Below are positions 6,570-15,788 of a stretch of 41,050 bases of DNA, one piece after another (position 1 is the stretch's first letter; every line of letters starts with the position of its first letter). The notes under the pieces are model-generated. The model searched no databases and was not told the DNA's origin. It saw nothing but the letters and a program-made list of their open reading frames with translations. The stretch is taken from positions 1 to 41,050 of the forward strand of contig JAJPOQ010000040.1 of assembly GCA_021232515.1 (NCBI GenBank), given 5' to 3'. The translations under genes were made by a program, and so were the position numbers. The DNA comes from Lentisphaeraceae bacterium. GTDB taxonomy: Bacteria; Verrucomicrobiota; Lentisphaeria; Lentisphaerales; Lentisphaeraceae.

Positions 6570-7500
6570 GAACTTCAGACTACCGGTATTTGTAACGGAT
6601 GATATGCCAAGAAAATTAACGGCACTCTTCTTTGCGTGTCTTATCTGGTATTTTGTTAACCAACATGTTTCAGAAGTGGAAACCTTTAAAAATGTGAAGG
6701 TAGATGTATCTCCAGGTTCGAGCAGCCAGGTTATAGTTTCAAACTTTAAGCCAGAGATAACGGTTTCAATTCGTGGTCCTCGAAAAGTTCTAAACACTTT
6801 AGAGAGTAAAGACATACAAGTGACCGTAAATATCACCGAAAAACTACGTCCAGGAATGAACGAGTTACGTGTTAAGGAGCTCGATATAAAACTTCCAACG
6901 GGCTTATCTGTAGAAAACCTTGCGACTAAAACGATAAATGTCGACATCGATAATATCGAAGAAAAAGAAGTGAACGTTCGCTTGCGCTACAACAATCGTT
7001 TGAGTTCTCGGTTTAAGCTTAGGCAAGAACCGAAAGCAGAGCCAGATAGAGTTGTTATAAAAGGCCCATCGCGTCGCTTGAGAAACATAGGTTATGTAGA
7101 TACAAACGCGATTTTCATCGACTCAAGTCGAAAAAGCGACTTTAGGATCACGACTAAAATAAATGTACCTGAAGGCGTTCAAGTGAACTATGATAATGTC
7201 ACCGCTTATGTAGAGCTTGAAGAAAAGCTGATTGAAAAAAATTTGCCAGTTCAGCAGGTTTACCCACTTTATACAGGAGTTGCTATAGCGGCGAACCAGA
7301 ACATCCAAGCTGTAGGAAATGCCTTTGCTTTTGTGAGTGGTTCTCCAGAGGCTATTGCAAAATTGAGCCCAGAGAAAGACGTTAAGCTTTTTATTGAGAT
7401 AGTTGACCGCAAAACAGGTGAATTTAAAGTTCACTTCTGGTGTAAAGACCCTGAGATCCGCTTGGTAAATGTGACGCCTTCAACGATAACTCTTAAGTAG
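6556..7500 (+). CDS. cdaR: YbbR-domain protein (CdaR-like regulator of CdaA)
   Basis: A single N-terminal membrane helix ('LTALFFACLIWYFV') is followed by several YbbR repeats of beta-rich sequence ('VSIRGPRKVLNTLESKDIQV', 'VVIKGPSRRLRNIGYVDT'). The family partners with CdaA and modulates c-di-AMP synthesis from the outer face of the membrane. I prefer the GTG at 6556, because AAGGAG lies 6-7 bases before it, over an ATG at 6514 deep inside cdaA. The product is then 314 residues. Confidence 0.85.
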   Translation: MSLFKNFRLPVFVTDDMPRKLTALFFACLIWYFVNQHVSEVETFKNVKVDVSPGSSSQVIVSNFKPEITVSIRGPRKVLNTLESKDIQVTVNITEKLRPGMNELRVKELDIKLPTGLSVENLATKTINVDIDNIEEKEVNVRLRYNNRLSSRFKLRQEPKAEPDRVVIKGPSRRLRNIGYVDTNAIFIDSSRKSDFRITTKINVPEGVQVNYDNVTAYVELEEKLIEKNLPVQQVYPLYTGVAIAANQNIQAVGNAFAFVSGSPEAIAKLSPEKDVKLFIEIVDRKTGEFKVHFWCKDPEIRLVNVTPSTITLK

Positions 7501-7508
7501 GTTTACAG

Positions 7509-8084
7509 ATGGATTTACTCGATCTCATAAAGAAGCGCAGGAGTATCAAAAAGTTTAAGCAGAAGCCGGTAGAACGCGAGAGCTTACTCAACTTGATCGA
7601 AACTGCTTGTTTTTCACACTCTATCTGTAACCGCCAAAATATCCGTTACTGGGTAGTTCAGGATCCAGCTAAAGTCGACTTTGTTTATCAACATTCTTCT
7701 CTTGGTTGGGTTATTGATGGTGAAGATGGCTTAACAGATGAAAAGTTTGCTCCGCCAGCTTATATAGCAGTCACAGTTCCTGGTTCGGCTTCGCATGCAG
7801 ACTATGCAGATGCCGGTGCAGCCTTTCAAAATATGGCGCTCATGTCTTTACAGACTCAGCTTGGTTTGTTTTGGATTCACGCTTTTAGCGAAGAAATATT
7901 GAAATCCTTTTTGAATCTTCCAGAAGAACAGACAATAATTGCCCTGATAGCTGTGGGCCACCCAGCTGAAAGTCCAGTTGCAATAAACATCGACCCTGTT
8001 GACGCAGACAAGTTTTTCAATTTAAAGGACAAAGCTCAAAAGGTCCCAAAATTGAAAACGAAATACATAGTTAGTTGGCGTTAA
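7509..8084 (+). CDS. Nitroreductase family protein
   Basis: This 191-residue flavin-dependent oxidoreductase begins with the family's N-terminal pattern 'DLIKKRRSIKKFKQKPVE'. The RRS(I)K..F residues normally contact FMN phosphate. Later come 'DAGAAFQNMALMSLQTQLGLFWI' and 'IIALIAVGHPAE', the usual helix and the strand before the C-terminal arm. The substrate cannot be told from sequence. It lies 8 bases after the YbbR gene and overlaps tatD by one base (TAATG), so it belongs to the cdaA operon. Confidence 0.85.
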   Translation: MDLLDLIKKRRSIKKFKQKPVERESLLNLIETACFSHSICNRQNIRYWVVQDPAKVDFVYQHSSLGWVIDGEDGLTDEKFAPPAYIAVTVPGSASHADYADAGAAFQNMALMSLQTQLGLFWIHAFSEEILKSFLNLPEEQTIIALIAVGHPAESPVAINIDPVDADKFFNLKDKAQKVPKLKTKYIVSWR

Positions 8085-8845
8085 TGACAGTTTATGATAC
8101 CCACTTTCATCTTGATGATAAAGATGATGCCCAAGCAATTATTACACGTGCTCGAGAAGCAGGTGTAGATTATATGAACCTTATCTCCTGCACTATCAAA
8201 GATTCGCATAGAAACTTGAAGATTGCAGAAGAAAACAAGATCTTTACCACCGCAGGAGTTCATCCGTTAAACGTTGATGAGTTCGATGGAGACTTTGAAG
8301 CATTTCGCCCTTTTTACGAGAGTGACAGTGTTGTCGCAGTTGGTGAAATAGGTCTAGATTATTACTACGATCAAAAAGAAGAAACCCTCACTTTTCAGAA
8401 AGAAGTTTTTCAAAAGTTTCTACAGTTTTCAGCTGAGTTTAAGAAACCAGCAGTAGTTCATTGTAGAGATGCCTTTGAAGATACTTACAATTTTATCAAA
8501 GAGTTCATTCCAAGAGAGCAGCCTTTTGTTATTCACTGTTACACTGGTGATACTCACTGGGCCGAGAAGTTTGTTGAGTTAGGGGCGTATATCTCTTACT
8601 CTGGAATCGTAACTTTTAAAAATGCCGAAAGCTTACGTGACAGTTTGAAGGTTGTTCCAAAAGATAGAATTCTGATCGAAACCGATTCGCCATATCTCGC
8701 TCCAGTTCCTTTGAGAGGACGTAGGAATGAACCGGCAAATGTCGTTCACGTGCGTGATAGAGTTGCCTTTGAGTTGGGTATGAGTAAAGAAGACCTCTCA
8801 GCTCTAACTCTAGAGAATGGTCAGAAAGCCTTTAGCGTTTCTTAA
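8084..8845 (+). CDS. tatD: TatD-family metal-dependent DNase/hydrolase
   Basis: This is a TIM-barrel hydrolase of 253 residues. Metal ligands appear in order: 'DTHFHL' near the start, 'GEIGLDYY', 'VVHCRDAF', 'VIHCYTG' and 'ILIETDSPYL'. Members are 3'-5' nucleases or related phosphoesterases. The ATG at 8084 overlaps the stop of the nitroreductase gene. It ends with a 4-base overlap with the convergent gene on the other strand. Confidence 0.93.
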   Translation: MTVYDTHFHLDDKDDAQAIITRAREAGVDYMNLISCTIKDSHRNLKIAEENKIFTTAGVHPLNVDEFDGDFEAFRPFYESDSVVAVGEIGLDYYYDQKEETLTFQKEVFQKFLQFSAEFKKPAVVHCRDAFEDTYNFIKEFIPREQPFVIHCYTGDTHWAEKFVELGAYISYSGIVTFKNAESLRDSLKVVPKDRILIETDSPYLAPVPLRGRRNEPANVVHVRDRVAFELGMSKEDLSALTLENGQKAFSVS

Positions 8846-9201
8846 GCCACGCCTTTTAATTCATCGACCGGGTAGATTTTTATACCGCGATTTTGATTTA
8901 CAAAGACTTCGATTTTATCACCAATATCATACTTCATGTAAAGCTTTTGCTCGACATAGTGTTTTATTTGGTGATTGGTCTGCTTGAGCTTCACATTAAT
9001 TAATAAGGTAGGGCTACCACCAATGGTTATTTCTTCACCATCAAAAAACTTATCAATGACAGTGGCTTCCATTTTGACTAAAGGTTTTTTTTGAATTGCA
9101 GCGTTTTCATTGCTGAGGTGTCGCAAAATGACGCTTAAAACAAAGTATAAGACAAAGATAAAAAAGGTCACACCAAAGAACATTATGTAGTAACTAGCCA
9201 A
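8842..9201 (-). CDS. Small membrane-anchored protein, DUF2500-like
   Basis: The product is 119 residues with one N-terminal membrane helix (about 5-26) and a small beta-rich domain ('KMEATVIDKFFDGEEI', then 'YDIGDKIEVFVNQNRGIKIY'). The layout is like DUF2500-type proteins, but the match is by shape only. It starts with TTG at 9201, one base after the kinase stop, and its ribosome site GAGGA lies inside the kinase's last codons. It is therefore translationally coupled to the kinase. Confidence 0.6.
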   Translation of the reverse strand: MASYYIMFFGVTFFIFVLYFVLSVILRHLSNENAAIQKKPLVKMEATVIDKFFDGEEITIGGSPTLLINVKLKQTNHQIKHYVEQKLYMKYDIGDKIEVFVNQNRGIKIYPVDELKGVA

Positions 9202-9202
9202 G

Positions 9203-11218
9203 TTATTTCCTCATAAATTTTTTCTTCTGTTTGGGAAACTTTCCCCAATCAGCTTTTAGTTCCGTTAAACTTTCAATTTCATCGAGTGGACTTAAGTCCA
9301 TAATCCTAGTTTTTATAATGTTAAGCTTTTTTAGAGGCATTTTCATTAGTGGCAGTAAATCCGTAACCCCAGTTTGGCTAATATTTAGTGATTCCAGCGG
9401 CATACGACTTATCTCTTCTAAGCTTACAACATAGGTTTTTGAGATGTTGAGAGTTTTCAGTTTAATTCTTTCGATCCTTTCTAAGCTAGTCACGGCAGTC
9501 CCTTCCAAACTGAGGTGTTTGATGGGAAGAAACTTAAGTGGGTCGATGTTTGTCAAAGTTGGATTCTTTCTTAAGCTTAGAGTCCTAGTGTCGTGCTCAT
9601 AGTCAAAGCTAAGTTGAGTTATCTCAGGGTTTCGTATGAGCAGTATTTCTTTTACGAGTCGCACTCTTTCTGTGATCGGCATCTTTTGAGCAAAGACATC
9701 CTCCATCATAAACTTAACGACCGTATTGGGCTCTGGCGTCATAGAAACTAGAGTCAGGTAGTCATCGTGGTTTAAGCGGCCAGTTTTAGGATTGAGCCTA
9801 GGTAGGCAAAAGTCAGTTAAGGGTCTAAAAAATCCTTTTTGGTGCTGGTCGGCTTTTTCAAAAAAAACGATAGCCTCTTCAATTCGGTAAAATGAGAGAA
9901 GGATCTTTGCCTTCAAAGCATTTGAGCGCTGCATGTTTGGATTGAAAAGAAGGGCTTTCTCAACTTCAGCTAGAGCGCCTTTAAAGTTTAGTGATCTAAA
10001 CATTTGTTCAGCATTTAAAAAATAACGCAGCGAAGAATCTTCTTGGACTTTAAGTTTTTCAGTACGTTCTGCGGCAAATTTTTCGAGAGCTTCACGGGCT
10101 GCTTTTTCTTTGCCTGTGACAATTTTAAAGTTGTCCTCTTGCTGCTTTATAAATAGTAGAAGAGAGCCAAAGATGATCACCGTGATGATGCCAGCGGCTA
10201 GAAATGGGGCTTTATTTCGCATGATCAACAAACTCAGTTGTCGAAGTAGTCCGGCCTTTTCCGCTGTAGTCGCAAAACCTTGTTGGTAGTTGTCTATCTC
10301 AGTGATTATTTCATTGGTCGATTTATAGCGCTGCTCACGTTTCTTTTCCATAGCTTTTAGCCAGATAGCTTGCAGACTTAGAGGTATTTGCTTCTGCAGA
10401 TTCTCTGGTGCTTTTGGTCTTTGAGAAAGTGTTTTTTTGCGAACTTCTTCGAAAGTATTTCCTTGAAATGGTGCTTGTGCAGAAAGCATAAAGTAAAGCA
10501 AAGCACCAAGGCTAAATATATCTGTCTGTTGGTCTTTAAAGGATTTACTACTCATTTGCTCTGGAGCCATGAAGCCTGGCGTTCCCTTTACTTGGCCGTT
10601 TAAAGTCATGTGGTTGACTTCTGCAGCATCTAACGAGTCGTCATCGGCAGGAATCTCTTCAAGATCAGCAGAACAAAGAATTCTGGCTAAACCCCAATCG
10701 CAGATCAGTACATCACCAAACTTACCAACGTAGATGTTTTCAGGTTTGAGGTCGAGATGAATTATGCCTCGAGAGTGTGCATAGGCCATACCTTCACAGA
10801 TCTTTTTGAAAATATCGATTATCTCAACAATAGATGGCTTATTTTTGATGAACTCATCAAGAGTATGGCCCTTGAGTAACTTCATGGTGAAGTAAGGCTT
10901 TTTGTCTTGGTTGATACCTATGTCATAGACTGGAACAATGTTCGGGTGTTGGAGCGCTGCAGTTATTTTTGCTTCGCGAAGAAAGTTTTCAATGATCTCA
11001 TCGGTAGGATTCTCATCGCGAATAATGGCCATGGCAACTTCACGGCTGGTGATCTCGTCACGAATGCTTAGAATCTTTTTCATGGCGCCTTCGCCAGCGG
11101 GACTTTTATTTAAGTAACGCAGGTTTATGGCAGAGATCTGCTCAAGAAGTGAAAGCTTCTCAGCTTGCATATCATGGGCTTTCTCATATAGAGACATAAG
11201 GCTGTCATTGATTTTCAT
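9203..11218 (-). CDS. Membrane Ser/Thr protein kinase with TPR-like and LRR-like sensor domain
   Basis: Of 671 residues, the kinase domain occupies about 40-330. Catalytic 'HLDLKPEN' is at 154-161, 'DWG' replaces DFG at 174-176, and the APE-like 'APEQM' is present. The usual VAIK lysine appears to be alanine ('VAMA', 61-64), while the glycine loop reads 'GEGAMKK' (42-48). One membrane helix ('FLAAGIITVIIFGSLLLFI') follows, then a helical TPR-like region and short leucine-rich repeats ('LNISQTGVTDLLPL') presumably outside. The ATG at 11218 gives a normal start. A longer frame from 11284 would run through the divergent promoter region. It is divergent from an ECF sigma gene 68 bases away. Confidence 0.88.
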   Translation of the reverse strand: MKINDSLMSLYEKAHDMQAEKLSLLEQISAINLRYLNKSPAGEGAMKKILSIRDEITSREVAMAIIRDENPTDEIIENFLREAKITAALQHPNIVPVYDIGINQDKKPYFTMKLLKGHTLDEFIKNKPSIVEIIDIFKKICEGMAYAHSRGIIHLDLKPENIYVGKFGDVLICDWGLARILCSADLEEIPADDDSLDAAEVNHMTLNGQVKGTPGFMAPEQMSSKSFKDQQTDIFSLGALLYFMLSAQAPFQGNTFEEVRKKTLSQRPKAPENLQKQIPLSLQAIWLKAMEKKREQRYKSTNEIITEIDNYQQGFATTAEKAGLLRQLSLLIMRNKAPFLAAGIITVIIFGSLLLFIKQQEDNFKIVTGKEKAAREALEKFAAERTEKLKVQEDSSLRYFLNAEQMFRSLNFKGALAEVEKALLFNPNMQRSNALKAKILLSFYRIEEAIVFFEKADQHQKGFFRPLTDFCLPRLNPKTGRLNHDDYLTLVSMTPEPNTVVKFMMEDVFAQKMPITERVRLVKEILLIRNPEITQLSFDYEHDTRTLSLRKNPTLTNIDPLKFLPIKHLSLEGTAVTSLERIERIKLKTLNISKTYVVSLEEISRMPLESLNISQTGVTDLLPLMKMPLKKLNIIKTRIMDLSPLDEIESLTELKADWGKFPKQKKKFMRK

Positions 11219-11286
11219 AAAGATTCGAACTATTATCTCACTGCTTAATCTTAACAAAATGTAAGTGCTTGGAAGCATAATCACAA

Positions 11287-11880
11287 ATGAATCAGACTAG
11301 ACTAACCTTATTACAGAAACTTCGAGACCGTCACGACGAAGAAGCTTGGGAAGATTTTGTGAAGTACTATGAGCGTTTTGTGTGGGCTGTTTTACTGCAA
11401 ATGAAGCTAAGTCAGCACGATTGTGACGACATAAAGCAAGTGGTTATGTTGAAGGCATGGAAAGTTTTACCAGAATTCGATTATGAGACTTCCAAAGGTA
11501 AGTTTCGGAACTGGTTAGCAGTTATTACCCGAAATGAAGCTCGAACCTTTTTGAGAAAGAAGTATAGAAACTTTGATTTAGAGGGCGGTGAACGTCAACA
11601 GCAGTTGAAAGACCTGTCGGACTCTTGGCAAGACCCAGAGATAGAAAAGATAAGCAAAGACGAATGGAAGAAATATATCATCACTATGGCTTGGGAGAAC
11701 ATCTCCTCGAGTTTATCTAGCAAAGTGAAGAAGTGTTATGAGATGCTCAATGAAGCTATCTCTATTTCAGAAATAGCTTGTTCACTGAGCATCCAAGAAA
11801 ACTCTGTTTACGTATATCGCAAAAGAGTTGAAAAACAGATGATGAAAGAAATCCTTCGTTTAGAAGAACAGCTAGGCTAA
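11287..11880 (+). CDS. ECF-type RNA polymerase sigma factor
   Basis: The product is 197 residues. The sigma-2 region carries 'DDIKQVVMLKAWKVLPEFDY' and 'GKFRNWLAVITRNEARTFLRKK'. The sigma-4 region ends with a helix-turn-helix, 'ISISEIACSLSIQENSVYVYRKRVE'. No anti-sigma gene is adjacent. The divergent neighbour is a membrane Ser/Thr kinase, a pairing typical of PVC-group ECF factors thought to be controlled by phosphorylation. It is a clear paralogue of the factor at 32250-32843. Confidence 0.9.
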   Translation: MNQTRLTLLQKLRDRHDEEAWEDFVKYYERFVWAVLLQMKLSQHDCDDIKQVVMLKAWKVLPEFDYETSKGKFRNWLAVITRNEARTFLRKKYRNFDLEGGERQQQLKDLSDSWQDPEIEKISKDEWKKYIITMAWENISSSLSSKVKKCYEMLNEAISISEIACSLSIQENSVYVYRKRVEKQMMKEILRLEEQLG

Positions 11881-11881
11881 G

Positions 11882-12394
11882 CTATTTCACCATTTGGCAA
11901 ATCACATGCCCTGCAGCAAGAATAGACGTAACGACGTCGTCATGACCTTGGATCTGGTACATCGGATCAGCCAGTATTTCTATACCGTACTCTAGGACTT
12001 TTGATTCAGGAAACTTTTCGTGTAGCTTCAGATCGTAGCATCCTCTGCCATTAACAAAAAACTCGCGATAGTGAACTTTCATTTCCATTAAGTCTGTTAA
12101 ACGGATGATGTCCATCTGACCGTTGTTGTGGCTTTCCACGGCTCTGTAGGCAACGATGATAAACTCACAAAGCGCGTCAGCGTGGCGAGGTTCCATACTT
12201 TGAAATAGACCAAAGTACCAGTTTTTTAGGTAAGGTTGCTGTCCAAAAAGAACTTCAGTTTCAACTCCCATCAAGGTTGGGTTTTGAATGAACTCTGCCA
12301 GTTTTTTGAGAGAGTTTTCTATGTCTAGTTCAGTTAAAGTTCCGTTGTTTAAATGAGGAACAGATGGAGACTTTTTCTTCTTTTTATTCTTCAT
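11882..12394 (-). CDS. Conserved hypothetical protein
   Basis: The product is 170 residues and cytoplasmic, with a Lys-rich start ('MKNKKKKKSPS') and a helical body ('MEPRHADALCEFIIVAYRAVE', 'DLMEMKVHYREFF'). I recognise no family. It lies 10 bases after the TIM-barrel lipoprotein gene on the same strand, with TAAGGAG-like sequence in the gap, and so is probably co-expressed. It converges on the ECF sigma gene with no gap. Confidence 0.55.
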   Translation of the reverse strand: MKNKKKKKSPSVPHLNNGTLTELDIENSLKKLAEFIQNPTLMGVETEVLFGQQPYLKNWYFGLFQSMEPRHADALCEFIIVAYRAVESHNNGQMDIIRLTDLMEMKVHYREFFVNGRGCYDLKLHEKFPESKVLEYGIEILADPMYQIQGHDDVVTSILAAGHVICQMVK

Positions 12395-12404
12395 TTTTTA
12401 CTCC

Positions 12405-13490
12405 TTAGGCTTTGCGACCGATATTTAGGATGTCTTTACAGTAAGATAAACTTTGCTCTAGTTGAGCTTTCATATACTCAGGAGTAAATAACTCCTTTTT
12501 GTCTACTTTAGTTTTATTGTAACTGATAAGCTTATTGTTTCCTTTCGCGGTCATAGTCTTAAATTCATTATAGTCATTTAAGTTGATGTCTTGGTAGTGC
12601 TTCCAGAATTCTTTATCAGTTGGAGGAGGAAAACTTTTAGTTAATCCAGAGATGATTTCCATAAAAATAGGCACTTCAGGACAAGACTTTTGCCACTTCG
12701 AGAAATACAGCGGCCAATCAACAGTGCCTTCTCCCATAGCCGTCCAAGTTGCCGATATATTATTTCCTTTTGAGTGAACAATAGAGTCACGGATACCGCT
12801 GCTCACGACATATGGAGCAAGTAGCTCTAGGTTCTTATAAGGGCTTTCCATAGTCCAAGTTGCGTTTCCTGAATCGATAGTCGCACCGACATAGTCAGGC
12901 CCAGCTTTTTCAATTAATTGTCTTAAGACTCTCGCAGTCAGATCTCCAGCGTGGTTTTCTATAGCAATCTTAACTCCAGCCTCTTTGGCTTTTATTTCGA
13001 CAGATTTACAGACATTTACCGTAGCATTTAAGTGTGGCACAAGTCCACTGGCAGATTTTCTATCGCGAGCAGAACCCAAGTAACAGCGAACTACTGGAGA
13101 GCCTAAAGCTATAGCAACATCCAATGCTTTGTTGAGGTGCACTTCTGCAGTGCCATGTTTATCTTTGAAGGATTTAGAGGTGGGACATATAGAGCCAGTT
13201 CCTGTGTGTAGCTCTATATTTTGCTCTACAGCTTGTGCCTTTAAGTCTTTAAAGTAAGAAGCGTCGAAGCTTTCATAGACGTCCATGTCTGACAGTAAAA
13301 GTGAATCAACTTTCAATTCTGCAGCGTAGTCTATTAATTCTCTAGCATTGAGCTTGAGTGCTCGAATTGAAAAGTTATCGAAGCCGAGTTTAAGCTTGTC
13401 TGAATTGGTGCTTGAACAACCAGACATGAGCATGGCCGTAGCGGTAGTGGAAGAAGCAATAAATTCTCGTCTATTTAATACTGACGGCAT
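12405..13490 (-). CDS. Tat-exported sugar phosphate isomerase/epimerase-like lipoprotein (TIM barrel)
   Basis: The product is 361 residues. The ATG at 13490 is chosen over 13553 because AAGGAG stands just before it and it exposes the signal 'NRREFIASSTTATAMLMSGC', with a twin-arginine motif and lipobox MSGC. The body is a xylose-isomerase-like TIM barrel with family landmarks 'IAIENHAGDLTARVLRQLIE', 'GATIDSGNATW' and 'GEGTVDWPLYF', whose Glu/Asp/His residues normally bind metal. The substrate is probably a sugar or sugar acid in the periplasm. Such exported forms are frequent in Planctomycetes and Lentisphaerae. Confidence 0.85.
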   Translation of the reverse strand: MPSVLNRREFIASSTTATAMLMSGCSSTNSDKLKLGFDNFSIRALKLNARELIDYAAELKVDSLLLSDMDVYESFDASYFKDLKAQAVEQNIELHTGTGSICPTSKSFKDKHGTAEVHLNKALDVAIALGSPVVRCYLGSARDRKSASGLVPHLNATVNVCKSVEIKAKEAGVKIAIENHAGDLTARVLRQLIEKAGPDYVGATIDSGNATWTMESPYKNLELLAPYVVSSGIRDSIVHSKGNNISATWTAMGEGTVDWPLYFSKWQKSCPEVPIFMEIISGLTKSFPPPTDKEFWKHYQDINLNDYNEFKTMTAKGNNKLISYNKTKVDKKELFTPEYMKAQLEQSLSYCKDILNIGRKA

Positions 13491-13615
13491 GGAAGTCTCC
13501 TTGGGTGAACTTGCTGTAGAACTTACCAGTATCTTGGCCGATTTTACAGTCACTCTTCCTTTTTTCTTAGTAATTCCGCAGACATCCCAATTTTAGCTGA
13601 ATCATCGACGTTCTA

Positions 13616-13644
13616 TTGTTAATTTATTTATTAGTTGATATAGT
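13616..13644 (+). promoter_or_regulatory. Putative sigma-70 promoter of the TonB2 operon
   Basis: TTGTTA at 13616-13621, a 17-base spacer and TATAGT at 13639-13644 lie 31 bases before the first ATG. I see no clear Fur box. Confidence 0.5.
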
Positions 13645-13674
13645 ATCGCAATTTTAATTACTGACGGATTTTCA

Positions 13675-14430
13675 ATGACACGTTTTGTTTCAGCATTTCT
13701 ACTCATCTTGCTGTTGCCATATTTTCTTTTAGGTGCTGACCGCCAAGATCTTATGAAGCAACTAGATAAGATAAATGTAGTGAACCGTCAAGCTGCTAAG
13801 GAAAAAGCAGAGTGGTTAGTCGAGAAGGAAACTTTGGAACTAGAACTAAAACTACTAAAAGATAAGCTACTGCAAAAAGAGTTAGATGAGCGTGACTTAG
13901 CCAAGCAGTTAACCGTTTTAAAGTTTAAAAAGAAAAGCTTAGATGACCAACTAGCTAAACTCGAAGCTTCTATCGAACAGATCCAAGAAACGTCCCACCA
14001 GCATTTAAAGCATTTGTCTCTGAGAGTTAACTCACGTTTGCCAAAGTCTTTGAAAAAGCTTGTTAGTAAAGAAGTCGCGGGGATTTTGAAATATCGGGAC
14101 AATCGAGGGAATATCATGGATATGTTGGCCGCCTCTCGAGTTTACTTTAATAGTGTTTTTGATCTTCAGAAAAAAGCTCACTTGGTCAAAGAAGTTATTT
14201 CTTTAAATGATAAGAAACAGCAAGTGACGGTTCTTTACATCGGTACGAGTATTGGTTTCTATATATCACAAGACGGTACATCTACTGGGCAGTTATTTTT
14301 TGAAGAGAATAAGTGGGTGACTAAAGAAAGAAATGACTTAACAGAAAAAATTAAGAGTGCGATCCAACAGTACAATCGAGAAGGAAAACCTGAGTTGATT
14401 GACCTGCCTATAACTGGGGTTGGTAAATGA
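13675..14430 (+). CDS. DUF3450-type periplasmic coiled-coil protein of a TonB2 system
   Basis: The product is 251 residues. A signal peptide ('FVSAFLLILLLPYFLLGA') is followed by a long coiled coil (about 25-105) and a small globular end ('VLYIGTSIGFYISQDGTSTGQLFFEENKW' region). This is the DUF3450 layout, and such proteins are encoded just before ttpC in TonB2-type clusters. It probably sits in the periplasm and assists the energising complex. It is the first gene of a six-gene run and overlaps the next gene by 4 bases. Confidence 0.8.
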   Translation: MTRFVSAFLLILLLPYFLLGADRQDLMKQLDKINVVNRQAAKEKAEWLVEKETLELELKLLKDKLLQKELDERDLAKQLTVLKFKKKSLDDQLAKLEASIEQIQETSHQHLKHLSLRVNSRLPKSLKKLVSKEVAGILKYRDNRGNIMDMLAASRVYFNSVFDLQKKAHLVKEVISLNDKKQQVTVLYIGTSIGFYISQDGTSTGQLFFEENKWVTKERNDLTEKIKSAIQQYNREGKPELIDLPITGVGK

Positions 14431-15788
14431 TGAAGTTTATCCTCATAAGTTTTCTTTTTGTTTCTTCGGTTTTTGCAGCAGATTTTGATAAAGCAGCGAA
14501 AGAAATAGAGACAGACCTAGTTAAGGCAAATCAACTTTTAGATAATCAGCGCACTAGACTTTTTAAGCAAAGACAAGAGTTAGTCCGAGAGATAAAAACT
14601 GAAGAAGTTGGTCTAGAGAATAATGAGAAATCTGTTTCTAAGATGGAAAAGGAAATAGAAGCTCTACTCGAAGAAATAAAGTCTACAGGCAAGAAAATAA
14701 CTCTAAAAGCGAATGAGTTTAATACAGTCAAAAGCCAACTGCGCGGTGTACGACGCAACTTAGAAACTGTTTTACCAAGTGTTTATGGCGACTCTATGAA
14801 TGAGTTCTTTGTGAAACAGGATAAAGTTCAGAAGTCCGGCGATACTCAAGTTTTTTCAAAGCTGTTATGGTCATTTCGCGATAGACTTTTAAATGATGGC
14901 TTTAGTTCGACAGTTTATAAAGTTTCGGGTATCTCTCCAGATGGTTCGGTAAAGGACATGGAACTTATAAGCCTAAGTCATGCGAGATACTTTTTAAAAG
15001 ATGAAACCGCAGCAGGGGTTCTGCAAGAGCTTGGTAGTTCAATTCATCCAGAGTTAGTCGTACACCCAGGTTTGAAAGCAAAGTTAGATAGCTTGCAGTC
15101 TGGCGAGTCGGTTTCTTTACCAATAGACTTTACTGGTGGCTTAGCTTCAAAAGAAGAGTTTAAGAGTAAGTCTGCTGTAGAGCACTTTGCCGCCGGTGGG
15201 GTGATTATCTATCCACTCGTTTTTCTTGGTTTACTCTGTTTACTTGCAGGTTTGTATAAGACTGTTCAGTTATATTCTATAAGAAGCCGTTATGACGACA
15301 AAGTTGTTCATCTTTTAACGCTTTTAAACGAAGGTAAAACAGAAGAAGCTCATAGTTATGTTAAGAGTTTAAAAGATCCAATTAGAAGTCTTTTAACTGA
15401 AGCGCTTAAACACAAAGACGTGACTAGAGAGAACCTTGAGGAACATCTAAACGAAAATATTCTTTCACAGCTACCTAAACTAGATAGGTTCTTAACAGTT
15501 CTTTCCGTAAGTGCTGGTGCCGCACCTCTACTTGGTCTTCTTGGTACAGTTATGGGTATAATCAAAACATTCGAAATGATTGGTATATATGGTACTGGAG
15601 ATGCAAATCGCCTTGCCGGAGGTATCTCAGAAGCACTGGTGACTACCGAGATGGGTCTTATCGTCGCTATCCCAGCACTTATTTGGCATGCTGTTCTAAA
15701 TAGAAGGCTACGTACAATCGTCAGTAATCTTGAGAAAGCGATGCTCAGCTTTATTAATGCTTTGTCGCTGAAAGGTGATACAAAATGA
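14427..15788 (+). CDS. ttpC: TtpC-like protein: periplasmic coiled coil fused to MotA/TolQ/ExbB channel domain
   Basis: The product is 453 residues. A signal peptide (1-18) precedes a coiled coil (about 20-115), a periplasmic domain, a membrane helix (about 258-280, 'GVIIYPLVFLGLLCLLAG') and a C-terminal ExbB-like part with two more helices ('GAAPLLGLLGTVMGIIKTF' and 'EMGLIVAIPALIWHAVL'). In Vibrio, TtpC is an extra component required only by the TonB2 system. Its place between DUF3450 and ExbB supports that assignment. The start is ATGATG, overlapping the upstream stop. Confidence 0.88.
   Translation: MMKFILISFLFVSSVFAADFDKAAKEIETDLVKANQLLDNQRTRLFKQRQELVREIKTEEVGLENNEKSVSKMEKEIEALLEEIKSTGKKITLKANEFNTVKSQLRGVRRNLETVLPSVYGDSMNEFFVKQDKVQKSGDTQVFSKLLWSFRDRLLNDGFSSTVYKVSGISPDGSVKDMELISLSHARYFLKDETAAGVLQELGSSIHPELVVHPGLKAKLDSLQSGESVSLPIDFTGGLASKEEFKSKSAVEHFAAGGVIIYPLVFLGLLCLLAGLYKTVQLYSIRSRYDDKVVHLLTLLNEGKTEEAHSYVKSLKDPIRSLLTEALKHKDVTRENLEEHLNENILSQLPKLDRFLTVLSVSAGAAPLLGLLGTVMGIIKTFEMIGIYGTGDANRLAGGISEALVTTEMGLIVAIPALIWHAVLNRRLRTIVSNLEKAMLSFINALSLKGDTK

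Noticed and set aside
6495..6947. Open frame of 150 codons antisense to the YbbR gene
   Set aside because: It lies opposite a well-supported gene and shows no domain or ribosome site.
11219..11284. Longer kinase N-terminus from a GTG at 11284
   Set aside because: It would start inside the divergent promoter region and add a stretch unlike the family. ATG at 11218 is simpler.
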